DNA from: Lachnospiraceae bacterium
Lineage (GTDB): Bacteria; Bacillota; Clostridia; Lachnospirales; Lachnospiraceae
Reading direction: 5' to 3'
Assembly: GCA_900771955.1 (NCBI GenBank)
Contig: CAAGPW010000278.1
Location: 1 to 24,068 of the forward strand
Length of the DNA: 24,068 nt
This document shows positions 14,485 through 23,020 of this stretch, piece after piece. The notes under the pieces are model-generated. The model was not told where the DNA came from. It did no database searches and saw only the letters and a program-made list of their open reading frames with translations. Within the stretch, counting starts at the first letter, position 1. The number at the start of each line of letters is the position of its first letter. Position numbers and translations under genes: made by a program.

Positions 14485-14697
14485 GATTAGGATGAAATCA
14501 TTTCTTTGCTTCGTTTTTACAAAAAAGCATCTGTATTTTACATAGTTTAAAATTTCTATAAAAAGTTGAAAAGAAATTTACAGAATTTAAGAAAAACTTT
14601 GCAAAATTTTTACGGCATACAGATAGTTGCCTGAAAAGTGCAATGCTACACTTAATAAGTCGCTGAAAAACAAAAGATAAATAAAGGAGAGAATATT

Positions 14698-16107
14698 ATG
14701 AAAAAAGCACTTGTATTTTTAACAGCAGTTGCAATGTCGCTGCCGCTTGTGGCATGTGGTAGCCAGGATGCGACGCCTTCAGCATCAAAGGAAAGCGAAC
14801 AGAAAAATCTGTCTACATCTGCGGAGAGTGTGGAGGAAGGTTCCAACAAATCTGCTTCCGGAGAGTCTGATACAGATGTATATGTTGATATTTATGGTGT
14901 ATATGGACAGGATGATATCAGGGCGCAGTTTATACAGGAAAAAGCAAATGAATATGCAAAGCAGTATGAGGAAGAAACCGGAATTTCGGCTAAGATCGAA
15001 TATGTTTCACAGGATGGATATGATGGTGTGGCTGAAAAATTGACGGCAGGAGCTGTATCAAATGAATTGCCGGTAATTGGTCAGATCGAGGAATCTTTTC
15101 TGCCGCAGTTCTATCCGATTGCTTCGGATTTAAGCAATTATCTGGATCAGGATGTTATCGACAATTATCTGGATGGATTAATGGTTTCTACCTATTATGA
15201 TGATACGTTATATGCTGTGCCGGGAGGACGTTCTTATCCGGTGTTATATGTGAATAAAGATCTGGTAGAACAGTCCGGCCATACGGTGGATGAAATAAAA
15301 ACATGGGATGATTTTCATACAGTTGCATCCGATATCGCAGCTTTGGGAGACGATATTGAAGGTTACGGCGTATTCTGGGATACGGATTGCTGGATGTGGG
15401 AATCTGCTTTGTATTCAAATGGTGGAAGTGTGACAAGTGATGATGGAACGGAGGTTACATTCCAGAAAGACGGAGCCGGAGCTGTTTTCCCGCAGCTGGT
15501 AAAGGATATGCTGGCAGATGGAAGCGCATATTCAGCTTATGGTGAGACAGCTTCCAGTCCGGAAGATGTTTATGAAGAAAAATTCCTGCAGGGAAAACTG
15601 GGAATGCTGTTTACTTCATGTACAACATATGGAAGTCTGAAAAACCTTATTGAGACAGAAGGATATGAGCCGGTTAATATTGTAATAACAGATCAGCCGG
15701 CCGGAACAGATGGAAATTCAGTTACTACGGGCGGTTCTAACTTTATCATTTGTAACAAAGCTACGGAATCACAAAAGAAAGTTGCAGCAGGATTTCTGAC
15801 TTATTTTTCATCGGATGAAAATCAGGCAGGATGGAATATGAAATCAGGATATCTGGCAACTACAAAGTCAGTTTATGATTCAGAATATTATAAGGAAAAT
15901 GCCAAAGATCCAAATCTGGTACAGATCGCAGAGGGCGTTAAATATGCACACAAACGTCCGCAGACAAAGCACTGGAGAGAAATGTATACCTATATGGTTC
16001 AGTATCTGGAGGATTTTGCAATGCATCCGGATAAATATGACTGCAATGAACTGATAAATAATATGGCGGAATATTGTCAGGGAATCATCAAGGATGGAGG
16101 ACAATAG
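14698..16107 (+). CDS. Extracellular solute-binding lipoprotein, UgpB-like
   Basis: This is a 469-residue ABC-transporter binding protein. The signal peptide ends in lipobox LVAC (C20), followed by a Ser/Glu-rich linker to about residue 58. The domain shows UgpB-type sugar/glycerol-phosphate binder traits: GMLFTSCTTYGSL, TTGGSNFIICNKATESQ, and FLTYFSSDENQAGWNMKSGYLATTKSV near the C-terminus. AAAGGAGAGA lies at 14684-14693 before the ATG. It heads a six-gene cassette with an ATPase, two permeases, a small membrane protein and a phosphodiesterase. The ligand could be a glycerophosphodiester, glycerol-3-phosphate or a sugar; the phosphodiesterase neighbour favours a phosphodiester, but that is inference. 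Confidence 0.85.
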   Translation: MKKALVFLTAVAMSLPLVACGSQDATPSASKESEQKNLSTSAESVEEGSNKSASGESDTDVYVDIYGVYGQDDIRAQFIQEKANEYAKQYEEETGISAKIEYVSQDGYDGVAEKLTAGAVSNELPVIGQIEESFLPQFYPIASDLSNYLDQDVIDNYLDGLMVSTYYDDTLYAVPGGRSYPVLYVNKDLVEQSGHTVDEIKTWDDFHTVASDIAALGDDIEGYGVFWDTDCWMWESALYSNGGSVTSDDGTEVTFQKDGAGAVFPQLVKDMLADGSAYSAYGETASSPEDVYEEKFLQGKLGMLFTSCTTYGSLKNLIETEGYEPVNIVITDQPAGTDGNSVTTGGSNFIICNKATESQKKVAAGFLTYFSSDENQAGWNMKSGYLATTKSVYDSEYYKENAKDPNLVQIAEGVKYAHKRPQTKHWREMYTYMVQYLEDFAMHPDKYDCNELINNMAEYCQGIIKDGGQ

Positions 16108-16108
16108 A

Positions 16109-17140
16109 ATGTCTATTCTGATGAAAGATGTCACAAAAAAGTACAAAGGGGCGGACAGCCCCGTTATGGAAAACTTTAACTTAACAATTGAAGACGGCTC
16201 ATTTACAGTTTTACTTGGGCCGTCCGGTTGTGGAAAAACAACAGTACTTCGTATGATTGCCGGCCTGGAGGATGTGACACAGGGCGGCATTTATATGGGA
16301 GAAGATGAAATTACCAATATTGATCCGGGGGAAAGAAACCTTGCAATGGTATTTCAGAACTATGCAATTTATCCGCATATGACAGTACGTGGAAATGTTG
16401 AATTTGGTTTGAAAAACTATAAGATCAGCAAGGATGGAATAAAAGAAAGAGTTATGGCAGTGCTGAACATGTGTGGACTGGGAGAGTATGCGGATCGCAA
16501 GCCCAATCAGCTGTCCGGAGGGCAGCGCCAGAGGGTGGCATTGGCACGCGCCATATCAAAATCCCCGGAGGCATTTCTGATGGATGAACCGCTTTCAAAT
16601 CTGGATGCGAAACTGAGAAACCAGATGCGTTCGGAAATGATCCAGCTTCACAATAAACTGGGATGTACATTTATCTATGTGACCCATGATCAGACAGAAG
16701 CAATGACAATGGGAACGGATATTGTAGTCATATATAAGGGAAAAGTTATGCAGCATGGAACGCCGGAAGAGATTTACAATAAACCGGCAAATTTATTTGT
16801 TGCACAGTTTATAGGTGATCCGGGAATGAATGCGCTCAGTCTGAGCGGCGGAGGGTACGTAGGATTTAAGCCGAGAAGTGCCGGATTTGAAAGAGTGGAG
16901 AACGGACTTGAGCTGGAAGGAAAGATTCTGACCTGTGAATTTATGGGATATGAACTGATGTATACCATTGATCTTGGAATGGGGAATGTCATAGTTCGAT
17001 CCACACAAAAAAAGAAAATGGGTGAGCAGGTGCGCGTTTTTATAGCAAAAGAGGAACTGTATTATTTTGACGAACAGCAGAATAGTACACAGGAGGTACA
17101 AAGTGGAGAGGTGGTAAAAGTATTTCATGTTGACGGATGA
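16109..17140 (+). CDS. ugpC: ABC transporter ATP-binding protein, UgpC/MsmK-like
   Basis: This is a 343-residue CUT1-type ATPase. It has Walker A GPSGCGKTT (37-45), Q-loop Q83 in VFQNYAIYPHM, signature LSGGQ (135-139), Walker B FLMDEP (D159/E160) and switch H193. A C-terminal regulatory/TOBE region follows (about 240-343) and appears somewhat short compared with full UgpC/MalK. ATG 16109 is preferred over in-frame ATG 16094 because GGAGG (16096-16100) is 8 nt ahead of it. It starts 1 bp after the binding-protein stop and overlaps the next gene by 14 bp. It is the only ABC ATPase in the window and could also energise the galactan permeases, which lack one. Such sharing is known for MsmX/MsmK but is inference here. 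Confidence 0.93.
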   Translation: MSILMKDVTKKYKGADSPVMENFNLTIEDGSFTVLLGPSGCGKTTVLRMIAGLEDVTQGGIYMGEDEITNIDPGERNLAMVFQNYAIYPHMTVRGNVEFGLKNYKISKDGIKERVMAVLNMCGLGEYADRKPNQLSGGQRQRVALARAISKSPEAFLMDEPLSNLDAKLRNQMRSEMIQLHNKLGCTFIYVTHDQTEAMTMGTDIVVIYKGKVMQHGTPEEIYNKPANLFVAQFIGDPGMNALSLSGGGYVGFKPRSAGFERVENGLELEGKILTCEFMGYELMYTIDLGMGNVIVRSTQKKKMGEQVRVFIAKEELYYFDEQQNSTQEVQSGEVVKVFHVDG

Positions 17141-18065
17141 TAGTATAACATATAAGAAACTGGAATTAAAACCGCGAAATAAAGGATACAGAATATTTAA
17201 TAGAATCGTAAAGTGCCCGTATATACTGGTTGCACCGGCAGTCATTCTGGCATTGTGGATGACGGTATATCCGATGCTGTTTTGTGTCTATGTGAGCTTC
17301 CATAACTGGGATCTTATCAGTAACACCATGACTTTTAACGGATTGGAAAATTTCAGATATATTTTTCATGATGAGGCGTTTATGAAGTCGCTGGCCAATA
17401 CACTGATCTTTACGGCGGCCACTGTGGCTGGAGGGCTTTTTCTTCAGGTTGTGATCGGGGTATTTTTAAACAAGAATACAAAGCTGCATAATCTGGTACA
17501 AACCGTAATGTTTACGCCGCATATTATTTCCTCAGTGGCAATAACGGTAGTGTTTATGTACCTGATGATGCCGAAAGGCGGTGTGTTTAACTCTGTCATT
17601 GGCTTTTTTGGTGGGAAGAGTCTTGGATGGTATACGGATGCAAAGACGGCGTTATTATCTATCATCATCATTGCTGTATGGTCGGGGCTCGGTTATGGAG
17701 TTTTGATCGTGATATCAGGACTGAGATCTGTTCCGGATTATATTTATGAGGCAGCAAAGCTTGATAAGTCCGGAAAAACAAATACTTTTCTGCATATAAC
17801 AGTGCCATTGCTTTCACCAACCCTGTTTTTCCTGCTGGTTAATTCCTCGCTCTCTGCACTTACGAGTTTTGATATTGTAAAGCTGATGACGGATGGTGGA
17901 CCCAATAATGCCACGAGCCTGATTACGTTTTACATTTATGAGCAGGGACTTGGGTTTATGCATTACGGCCGGGCGATGGCGGCATCTGTTGTATTGATGC
18001 TTATCACCTGTGGTCTGTCAATTATCAACTTTTCGCTGGCCGGAAAGAAGATTCATTATCAGTAG
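17127..18065 (+). CDS. ABC transporter permease, UgpA/MalF-type
   Basis: This 312-residue membrane subunit has about six spans; the first is at about 30-54 (CPYILVAPAVILALWMTVYPM). The EAA loop starts at 208 (EAAKLDKSGKTNTFLHITVP) and carries KSGK in place of the usual DGA-type core before the helix-breaking glycine region. TDGGPNNATSLITFYIYEQG is a strong CUT1 UgpA-family motif. The start overlaps the ATPase gene by 14 bp, with GAGAGGTGG (17107-17115) upstream. It pairs with the following UgpE-like permease. Confidence 0.92.
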   Translation: MLTDDSITYKKLELKPRNKGYRIFNRIVKCPYILVAPAVILALWMTVYPMLFCVYVSFHNWDLISNTMTFNGLENFRYIFHDEAFMKSLANTLIFTAATVAGGLFLQVVIGVFLNKNTKLHNLVQTVMFTPHIISSVAITVVFMYLMMPKGGVFNSVIGFFGGKSLGWYTDAKTALLSIIIIAVWSGLGYGVLIVISGLRSVPDYIYEAAKLDKSGKTNTFLHITVPLLSPTLFFLLVNSSLSALTSFDIVKLMTDGGPNNATSLITFYIYEQGLGFMHYGRAMAASVVLMLITCGLSIINFSLAGKKIHYQ

Positions 18066-18078
18066 GAGGCATATAAAT

Positions 18079-18918
18079 ATGATAAAAAAGAAAAGATCAA
18101 TTGTGCCGAAAATAGTAGAATGTGTAATTTTGTGCCTGCTATTTCTGATGTTTATTTTCCCGTTTTACTGGATGCTTATAACGTCAGTAAAGAGTACAAT
18201 GGAAGCTGTTTCCGCAGAAATGACGTGGTTCCCCAAAAAAATTATGTGGTCTAATTATATCGATGCGTGGAATGCTGTAAATTTCGTAAAATACGGAAAA
18301 AATTCCATCCTTCTTTCTGTGGTATGCGTGCTCTGCTGCCTTTGCTGCAGCGTTCCATGTGCGTATGCATTCGCAAAGATGGAGTTTAGGTTTAAAAAGC
18401 CGCTGTTTGCGATTATTTTGAGTGATATGATGATCCCGGCGCAATGTGTGTTCCTTCCGATATTTTTGATGTTTTCCAACATGGGCTGGTTGAATACCTA
18501 TCGTTCGATGATCGTATTGTTTTCGTATTCCGGGGCTACGATATTTTTTATAAAAAATGCGTTTATGCAGGTAAGCGATGAAGTGATTGAGGCAGCCAGA
18601 ATGGATGGGGCAGGCGAACTTTCCGTCATGTTCAAGGTGGCGCTTCCGATGATAAAGCCTGTTGTTGTAACGATGATGTTATTCTGTTTCCTGAACCGCT
18701 GGAACGATTATTTCTGGAATCTTTCTTTAACGACCAATGACAGGGTAAGAACATTGCCTCAGGCAGTAAATTCATTAATAAATGTAACAGATGGACTGGT
18801 TACAAGATGGGATCTGACCATGGCGGGCGCAACGATGCTGATGGCACCTATGCTTATTTTGTACATTTTCGCAAATAAGAAAATAAAAAATGCATTTGCA
18901 TATTCGGGTATTAAATAA
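18079..18918 (+). CDS. ABC transporter permease, UgpE/MalG-type
   Basis: This is the second permease subunit, 279 residues, with an N-terminal span (about 13-35, ending FPFYWMLITSVKS, a MalG/UgpE hallmark). A conspicuously cysteine-rich second span (CVLCCLCCSVPC, 83-94) is unusual for the family. The EAA loop is EAARMDGAGELSVMFKVALP (171-190). The start at ATG 18079 follows TAGGAGGC (18063-18070). The in-frame start 23 codons earlier lies inside the previous gene and is rejected. Confidence 0.92.
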   Translation: MIKKKRSIVPKIVECVILCLLFLMFIFPFYWMLITSVKSTMEAVSAEMTWFPKKIMWSNYIDAWNAVNFVKYGKNSILLSVVCVLCCLCCSVPCAYAFAKMEFRFKKPLFAIILSDMMIPAQCVFLPIFLMFSNMGWLNTYRSMIVLFSYSGATIFFIKNAFMQVSDEVIEAARMDGAGELSVMFKVALPMIKPVVVTMMLFCFLNRWNDYFWNLSLTTNDRVRTLPQAVNSLINVTDGLVTRWDLTMAGATMLMAPMLILYIFANKKIKNAFAYSGIK

Positions 18919-18919
18919 A

Positions 18920-19261
18920 ATGAGAAAAAATGATCTGACAGAAGAATTTTCAAAAAGTGATGTAAAAAAGTGCCGTGTTACAGCGGCACTGGGATATCTG
19001 TGTTTTTTAATTCCGCTGATATTCGATGAAGACAAACAATTTGCGCGCTTTCACTGCAATCAGTCACTGATTAATTTTTTGATGGCAACGGTTTTTACTG
19101 TACTGTTTTCTTTTGTACCGGTAGCGGGGCCGTTCCTTGTGATCCTGCAGCAGCTGATCTGCCTTGTTATTGCAGTTCGTGGAATAATTTTATCCTGCAG
19201 GGGCAGGGCAATGCGGATACCGGTTATCGGAAAGATAACGCTGATTGCTTATAAAAACTGA
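18920..19261 (+). CDS. Small membrane protein, DUF4870/Tic20-like
   Basis: This 113-residue protein has three to four hydrophobic segments (about 21-34, 50-68, 70-92) and the motif ARFHCNQSLINF (42-53), closely resembling the ARFHANQAL motif of the DUF4870/Tic20-like family. It begins 1 bp after the permease stop, with no strong ribosome site, so translation probably depends on coupling. The molecular role of this family is unknown. Its placement inside an ABC-transporter/phosphodiesterase cassette is unusual. It does not look like an extra permease subunit. The start could also be ATG 18890, inside the permease gene. Confidence 0.7.
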   Translation: MRKNDLTEEFSKSDVKKCRVTAALGYLCFLIPLIFDEDKQFARFHCNQSLINFLMATVFTVLFSFVPVAGPFLVILQQLICLVIAVRGIILSCRGRAMRIPVIGKITLIAYKN

Positions 19262-19277
19262 AAAAGGAGAAAAAATT

Positions 19278-20051
19278 ATGGAAAAAAAAGTAGTGCTGGT
19301 ACTGATAGACGGCTTACGACCGGATGCGGTACAGCAGTGTTCTAATCCGTTTTTAAGAGATTTTATGAAAAAATGTACTTACACAGAGGAAGGGAAAAGT
19401 GTTTTCCCGTCTGTAACATTGCCCTGCCATATGTCATTGTTTCACAGTGTAAGTCCTGACAGACATGGCGTTCTGGATAATGTATACACAAGACCTGTTC
19501 ATCCGGTGGAGGGATTGTTTGAGGTACTGGCGAAAAATGATAAAAGCTGCTACTTTTTCTATACATGGGAAGAATTAAGAGATTTAGGGAGACCAGGGAG
19601 TCTGGTAAGGCAGGAGCTGAGCCGGTATTATACATTTGGAGACAGGGCAGACTGCGAAATGTGTGACCGGACGGTGAAAGCACTGCAGGAGGAGCAGCCC
19701 GATTTTATATTTTATTATACGGGAAATGCAGATGAGGTCGGACATAAATATGGCTGGATGAGCGATGAATATTTAAAAGCGGTTGATCTGGCGGCGGAAA
19801 ACGTTGAAAAAATAGTGTCTGTCCTGCCGGAAGAATATTCGCTTTTTATTACAGCAGATCATGGTGGGCATGACCGTACACATGGGACGGAGATGCCGGA
19901 AGATATGAAGATCCCGATTCTATGTTACGGAAAAGAGTGGAAGCCGGGCAGAAAATTAGAAGAGGCAGGCCTTCTTGACCTGGCACCGACGATCGCGCAG
20001 ACGCTTGGATGTGTACTGCCGCGGGAGTGGGAAGGTAAAGTGTTATCTTAG
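19278..20051 (+). CDS. Alkaline-phosphatase-superfamily phosphodiesterase (NPP type)
   Basis: This 257-residue protein without a signal peptide is predicted cytosolic. It matches the type I phosphodiesterase/nucleotide pyrophosphatase branch of the alkaline phosphatase superfamily. The complete two-metal site is visible: D11 (LIDGLRPD), nucleophile T47 (FPSVTLPCH), D152 and H156 (NADEVGHKYG), D194 and H195 (TADHGGH) and H202 (THGTE). At about 257 residues it is compact compared with eukaryotic NPPs. It closes the Ugp-like transporter cassette (AAAGGAGAAA before ATG 19278; the in-frame start 11 codons earlier overlaps the upstream gene). It probably hydrolyses the imported compound, plausibly a phosphodiester. 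The substrate is not deducible from the sequence. Confidence 0.87.
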   Translation: MEKKVVLVLIDGLRPDAVQQCSNPFLRDFMKKCTYTEEGKSVFPSVTLPCHMSLFHSVSPDRHGVLDNVYTRPVHPVEGLFEVLAKNDKSCYFFYTWEELRDLGRPGSLVRQELSRYYTFGDRADCEMCDRTVKALQEEQPDFIFYYTGNADEVGHKYGWMSDEYLKAVDLAAENVEKIVSVLPEEYSLFITADHGGHDRTHGTEMPEDMKIPILCYGKEWKPGRKLEEAGLLDLAPTIAQTLGCVLPREWEGKVLS

Positions 20052-20079
20052 TTCCAGATAGTGGATAGAGGAAAAATGT

Positions 20080-20114
20080 TGGCAACCGGACATTGTCTGG
20101 TTGTCATATTTTTT
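20080..20114 (+). terminator. Terminator after the phosphodiesterase gene
   Basis: GGCAACCGGAC (20081-20091) pairs with GTCTGGTTGTC (20095-20105) around ATT with two G-U pairs, followed by ATATTTTTT. It ends the Ugp-like cassette. Confidence 0.85.
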
Positions 20115-20142
20115 GTGTTATTAACAGATAAAATAAAAAATC

Positions 20143-20171
20143 TTTATCTTGTCCCGAAAATATAATATAAT
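20143..20171 (+). promoter_or_regulatory. Possible promoter of the phosphofructokinase gene
   Basis: TTTATC (20143-20148), a 17-bp spacer and TATAAT (20166-20171) lie after the terminator. The -35 is weak and the region is a run of TATAAT-like sequence, so the exact boxes are uncertain. Confidence 0.4.
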
Positions 20172-20257
20172 AAATATAAGTATGTCTGTATCAGCATACC
20201 GATCAGACTGATAAACAATGAGTAAGATAGGACAACAAGAGGAAAGGATGCGTCATT

Positions 20258-21331
20258 ATGAAAAGAGTTGGAATACTGACCAGCGGCGGGGACTGCCAGG
20301 CTTTGAACGCAGCAATGCGCGGTGTAGAAAAGGGCTTGAGAGAAAATATTGATGAACTTGAAATTTACGGCTTTTTTGATGGTTATAAAGGATTGATCTA
20401 TGGAAATTACCGTCTGCTTTCTCATGCAGATTTTGCGGGAATCCTGACGAGAGGCGGAACAATACTTGGGTCTTCCAGACAGCCGTTCAAACTGATGCGT
20501 ACACCGGATGAAAACGGACTGGACAAGGTGGAAGCGATGAAGCATACCTATCACAAGCTGAATCTGGACTGCCTTGTGATCCTCGGAGGTAACGGCACGC
20601 AGAAGACGGCTAACCTGCTGCGGGAGGAAGGGTTAAATGTCATTCATCTGCCAAAAACGATCGATAATGATATTTATGGCACAGATGTGACATTTGGTTT
20701 CCAGAGTGCGATCAACGTGGCATCCCAGGCGATTGACTGTATTCATACAACGGCGGCATCCCATAACCGTGTGTTTATCGTGGAGGTGATGGGACACAAG
20801 GTTGGATGGCTTACACTGTATGCAGGCGTTGCGAGCGGTGCTGACATCATTCTTCTTCCGGAAATTCCGTATGATATAAATAAAGTGGTCGAGGCGATCA
20901 ACAAGCGTACCCAGGAGGGAAAGGGATTTACGATTCTTGCAGTTGCCGAGGGTGCGATCTCCAAAGAAGATGCAGCGCTTTCCAAAAAAGAATACAAAAA
21001 GAAAATGGAACAGTCAAAATATCCGTCGGTTTCCTATGAGATTGCAGACCGTATCCGGGAACTCAACGGCACAGAAGTCCGTGTTACAGTTCCGGGACAC
21101 ACACAGCGCGGCGGCAGTCCATGTCCATATGACCGTGTACTCTGTACAAGACTTGGTTCCGCAGCGGCAAAGGCGATCGTGGATGAGGATTATGGCTGTA
21201 TGATCGCAATGATCAACAACGAGACGAAGCGGGTTCCGCTCGGCGAAGTCGCAGGCAAGTTAAAGACAGTAGATCCGAACTGCCAGATGATCCAGGAAGC
21301 AAAATTTATCGGCATCAGCTTTGGAGACTGA
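20258..21331 (+). CDS. pfkA: 6-phosphofructokinase (probably ATP-dependent)
   Basis: This cytosolic glycolytic enzyme phosphorylates fructose 6-phosphate. The 357-residue protein is longer than the roughly 320-residue classical bacterial PfkA and belongs to the PFK branch with altered donor-site residues. It reads GGDCQALNAAM at the start. GGNGT has N112 at the Mg-binding aspartate position and G113 at E. coli G104. PKTIDND has K133 at the G124 position and catalytic D136. Gly104 favours ATP, whereas Lys124 is a PPi-type residue; this mixed combination is known from group III enzymes, which are mostly ATP-dependent. HTTAASHNRVFIVEVMGHKVGW is conserved. AGAGGAAAGG (20238-20247) precedes the start. 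The specific donor should be regarded as unproven. Confidence 0.9.
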   Translation: MKRVGILTSGGDCQALNAAMRGVEKGLRENIDELEIYGFFDGYKGLIYGNYRLLSHADFAGILTRGGTILGSSRQPFKLMRTPDENGLDKVEAMKHTYHKLNLDCLVILGGNGTQKTANLLREEGLNVIHLPKTIDNDIYGTDVTFGFQSAINVASQAIDCIHTTAASHNRVFIVEVMGHKVGWLTLYAGVASGADIILLPEIPYDINKVVEAINKRTQEGKGFTILAVAEGAISKEDAALSKKEYKKKMEQSKYPSVSYEIADRIRELNGTEVRVTVPGHTQRGGSPCPYDRVLCTRLGSAAAKAIVDEDYGCMIAMINNETKRVPLGEVAGKLKTVDPNCQMIQEAKFIGISFGD

Positions 21332-21388
21332 TGAAACACAGACGGTTTAAGATCATTTCATTATAGAATAGAAACGAGGAAGTAATTC

Positions 21389-22954
21389 ATGTCGTATACG
21401 GCATTATATCGAAAGTTCCGCCCTCAGGAATTTGAGGATGTAAAGGGGCAGGACCACATTGTTACTACATTAAAAAATCAGATCAAGTACGACAGGATCG
21501 GACATGCCTATCTGTTCTGCGGAACCAGAGGTACCGGAAAGACGACTATTGCGAAAATATTTGCAAAAGCGGTCAACTGCGAACATCCCGTGGATGGAAG
21601 CCCGTGCGGAGAGTGTCCGACCTGTAAGGCGATCGCGGCAGGAACTTCCATGAATGTAATAGAGATCGACGCGGCGTCTAATAACGGTGTAGACAATATC
21701 CGTGAGATCCGGGAGGAAGTGGCGTACCGTCCGACCGAGGGAAAATACAAGGTATATATCATTGACGAGGTGCATATGCTTTCGGCGGGTGCATTCAATG
21801 CACTCTTAAAAACACTGGAGGAACCGCCCTCCTATGTCATATTTATTCTGGCGACAACGGAAGTATACAAGATTCCGATCACAATCTTATCCCGCTGCCA
21901 GCGTTATGATTTCCACAGGATTTCCATTGATACGATCACGGCGCGGCTGTCGGACATCTTAAAAGCGGAGGGTGTGCAGGCAGAAGAAAAGGCGGTACGC
22001 TATGTGGCAAAAGCAGGCGATGGTTCGATGCGTGATTCCTTAAGTCTCCTGGATCAGTGTATCGCGTTTTATCTCGGACAGGAGCTGACGTATGATAAAG
22101 TGCTCGAAGTGCTTGGCGCAGTGGATACCGAAGTCTTTTCGCGTATGCTTCGGGAAATTATTGCGGGAAACATCTTAAACACTCTGTCACTTTTGGAGCG
22201 GCTTGTGATCGAGGGAAAGGAACTGAGCCAGTTTGTCAATGAATTTACCTGGTATCTGCGCAATCTGCTTCTGGTCAAGAGCTCGGATGACATGGAGGAT
22301 GTGCTTGATATCTCCAGCGAAAATCTTGCACTTTTAAAGGAAGAGGCACAGATGATCGAGCCGGAGGTGCTGATGCGCTATATCCGTATTTTTTCCGATC
22401 TGTCCAACCAGGTGAAATATTCGTCTCAGAAGAGGATTCTGATTGAAATCGCACTGATCAAGTTATGTAAACCAGAGATGGAAGCGACCGGGGATGCACT
22501 GGTCGACCGGATTGCAAGACTGGAGCAGAAGATGGCCGAGGGGATTCCGGTGGCAGCAGTGCCACAGGCTGCTGGTGTTTCGGTACAAACCGAAGTGCCG
22601 CAGAAACGGCCGGAAATTCCAAAGGCGATTCCGGAGGACGTGGAGCAGGTTGTCCGAAACTGGAAATCGCTGGTTCAGGATATGTCCGGACTGATTCGCG
22701 GCTATCTGCGCCAGGTGACGCTCTCCCTTGGCGGGGATAATGTGCTTTTGCTGGTTACGGATGATACAGTAGCGGCGGATATCTTGAATACACCGGAGCA
22801 TCGCGCGGAGATATCCGATACGATCGCAGACCATATCGGCAGGGAAGTGGAGATTAAGATCGAGCAGAACCAGACAAACCGTCCGATCACGGAGAGCTAT
22901 GTGGATCTGTCACAGGTCATCAACATGGATATCGAGATTGAGGAAGACGAATAA
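21389..22954 (+). CDS. dnaX: DNA polymerase III subunit gamma/tau
   Basis: This is the clamp-loader ATPase of the replisome, 521 residues. It opens with the invariant YRKFRPQEFEDVKGQ. It has P-loop GTRGTGKTT (45-53), a zinc module with C64, C73, C76 and C79, DEVH (126-129), the LLKTLEEPP motif and the SRC arginine finger (168-170). The C-terminal tau-like portion (about 370-521) is variable and ends in an acidic tail. I saw no obvious A-rich slippery heptamer of the kind used for programmed frameshifting in E. coli dnaX. It is followed by ybaB, the usual Firmicute order. Confidence 0.97.
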   Translation: MSYTALYRKFRPQEFEDVKGQDHIVTTLKNQIKYDRIGHAYLFCGTRGTGKTTIAKIFAKAVNCEHPVDGSPCGECPTCKAIAAGTSMNVIEIDAASNNGVDNIREIREEVAYRPTEGKYKVYIIDEVHMLSAGAFNALLKTLEEPPSYVIFILATTEVYKIPITILSRCQRYDFHRISIDTITARLSDILKAEGVQAEEKAVRYVAKAGDGSMRDSLSLLDQCIAFYLGQELTYDKVLEVLGAVDTEVFSRMLREIIAGNILNTLSLLERLVIEGKELSQFVNEFTWYLRNLLLVKSSDDMEDVLDISSENLALLKEEAQMIEPEVLMRYIRIFSDLSNQVKYSSQKRILIEIALIKLCKPEMEATGDALVDRIARLEQKMAEGIPVAAVPQAAGVSVQTEVPQKRPEIPKAIPEDVEQVVRNWKSLVQDMSGLIRGYLRQVTLSLGGDNVLLLVTDDTVAADILNTPEHRAEISDTIADHIGREVEIKIEQNQTNRPITESYVDLSQVINMDIEIEEDE

Positions 22955-22958
22955 ACAG

Positions 22959-22988
22959 TTGAAAAAAAATCTTTATCTGTGTTACTAT
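22959..22988 (+). promoter_or_regulatory. Possible promoter between dnaX and ybaB
   Basis: TTGAAA (22959-22964), an 18-bp spacer and TACTAT (22983-22988) lie in the 66-bp gap. ybaB could therefore be transcribed independently as well as from upstream. Confidence 0.45.
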
Positions 22989-23020
22989 AAACAATAAAAG
23001 TGTTTTAGGAGGAAATAGCA

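Noticed and set aside
21389..22954. Programmed frameshift in dnaX producing gamma and tau
   Set aside because: No A-rich slippery heptamer with downstream stem-loop was seen in the region where E. coli has one.
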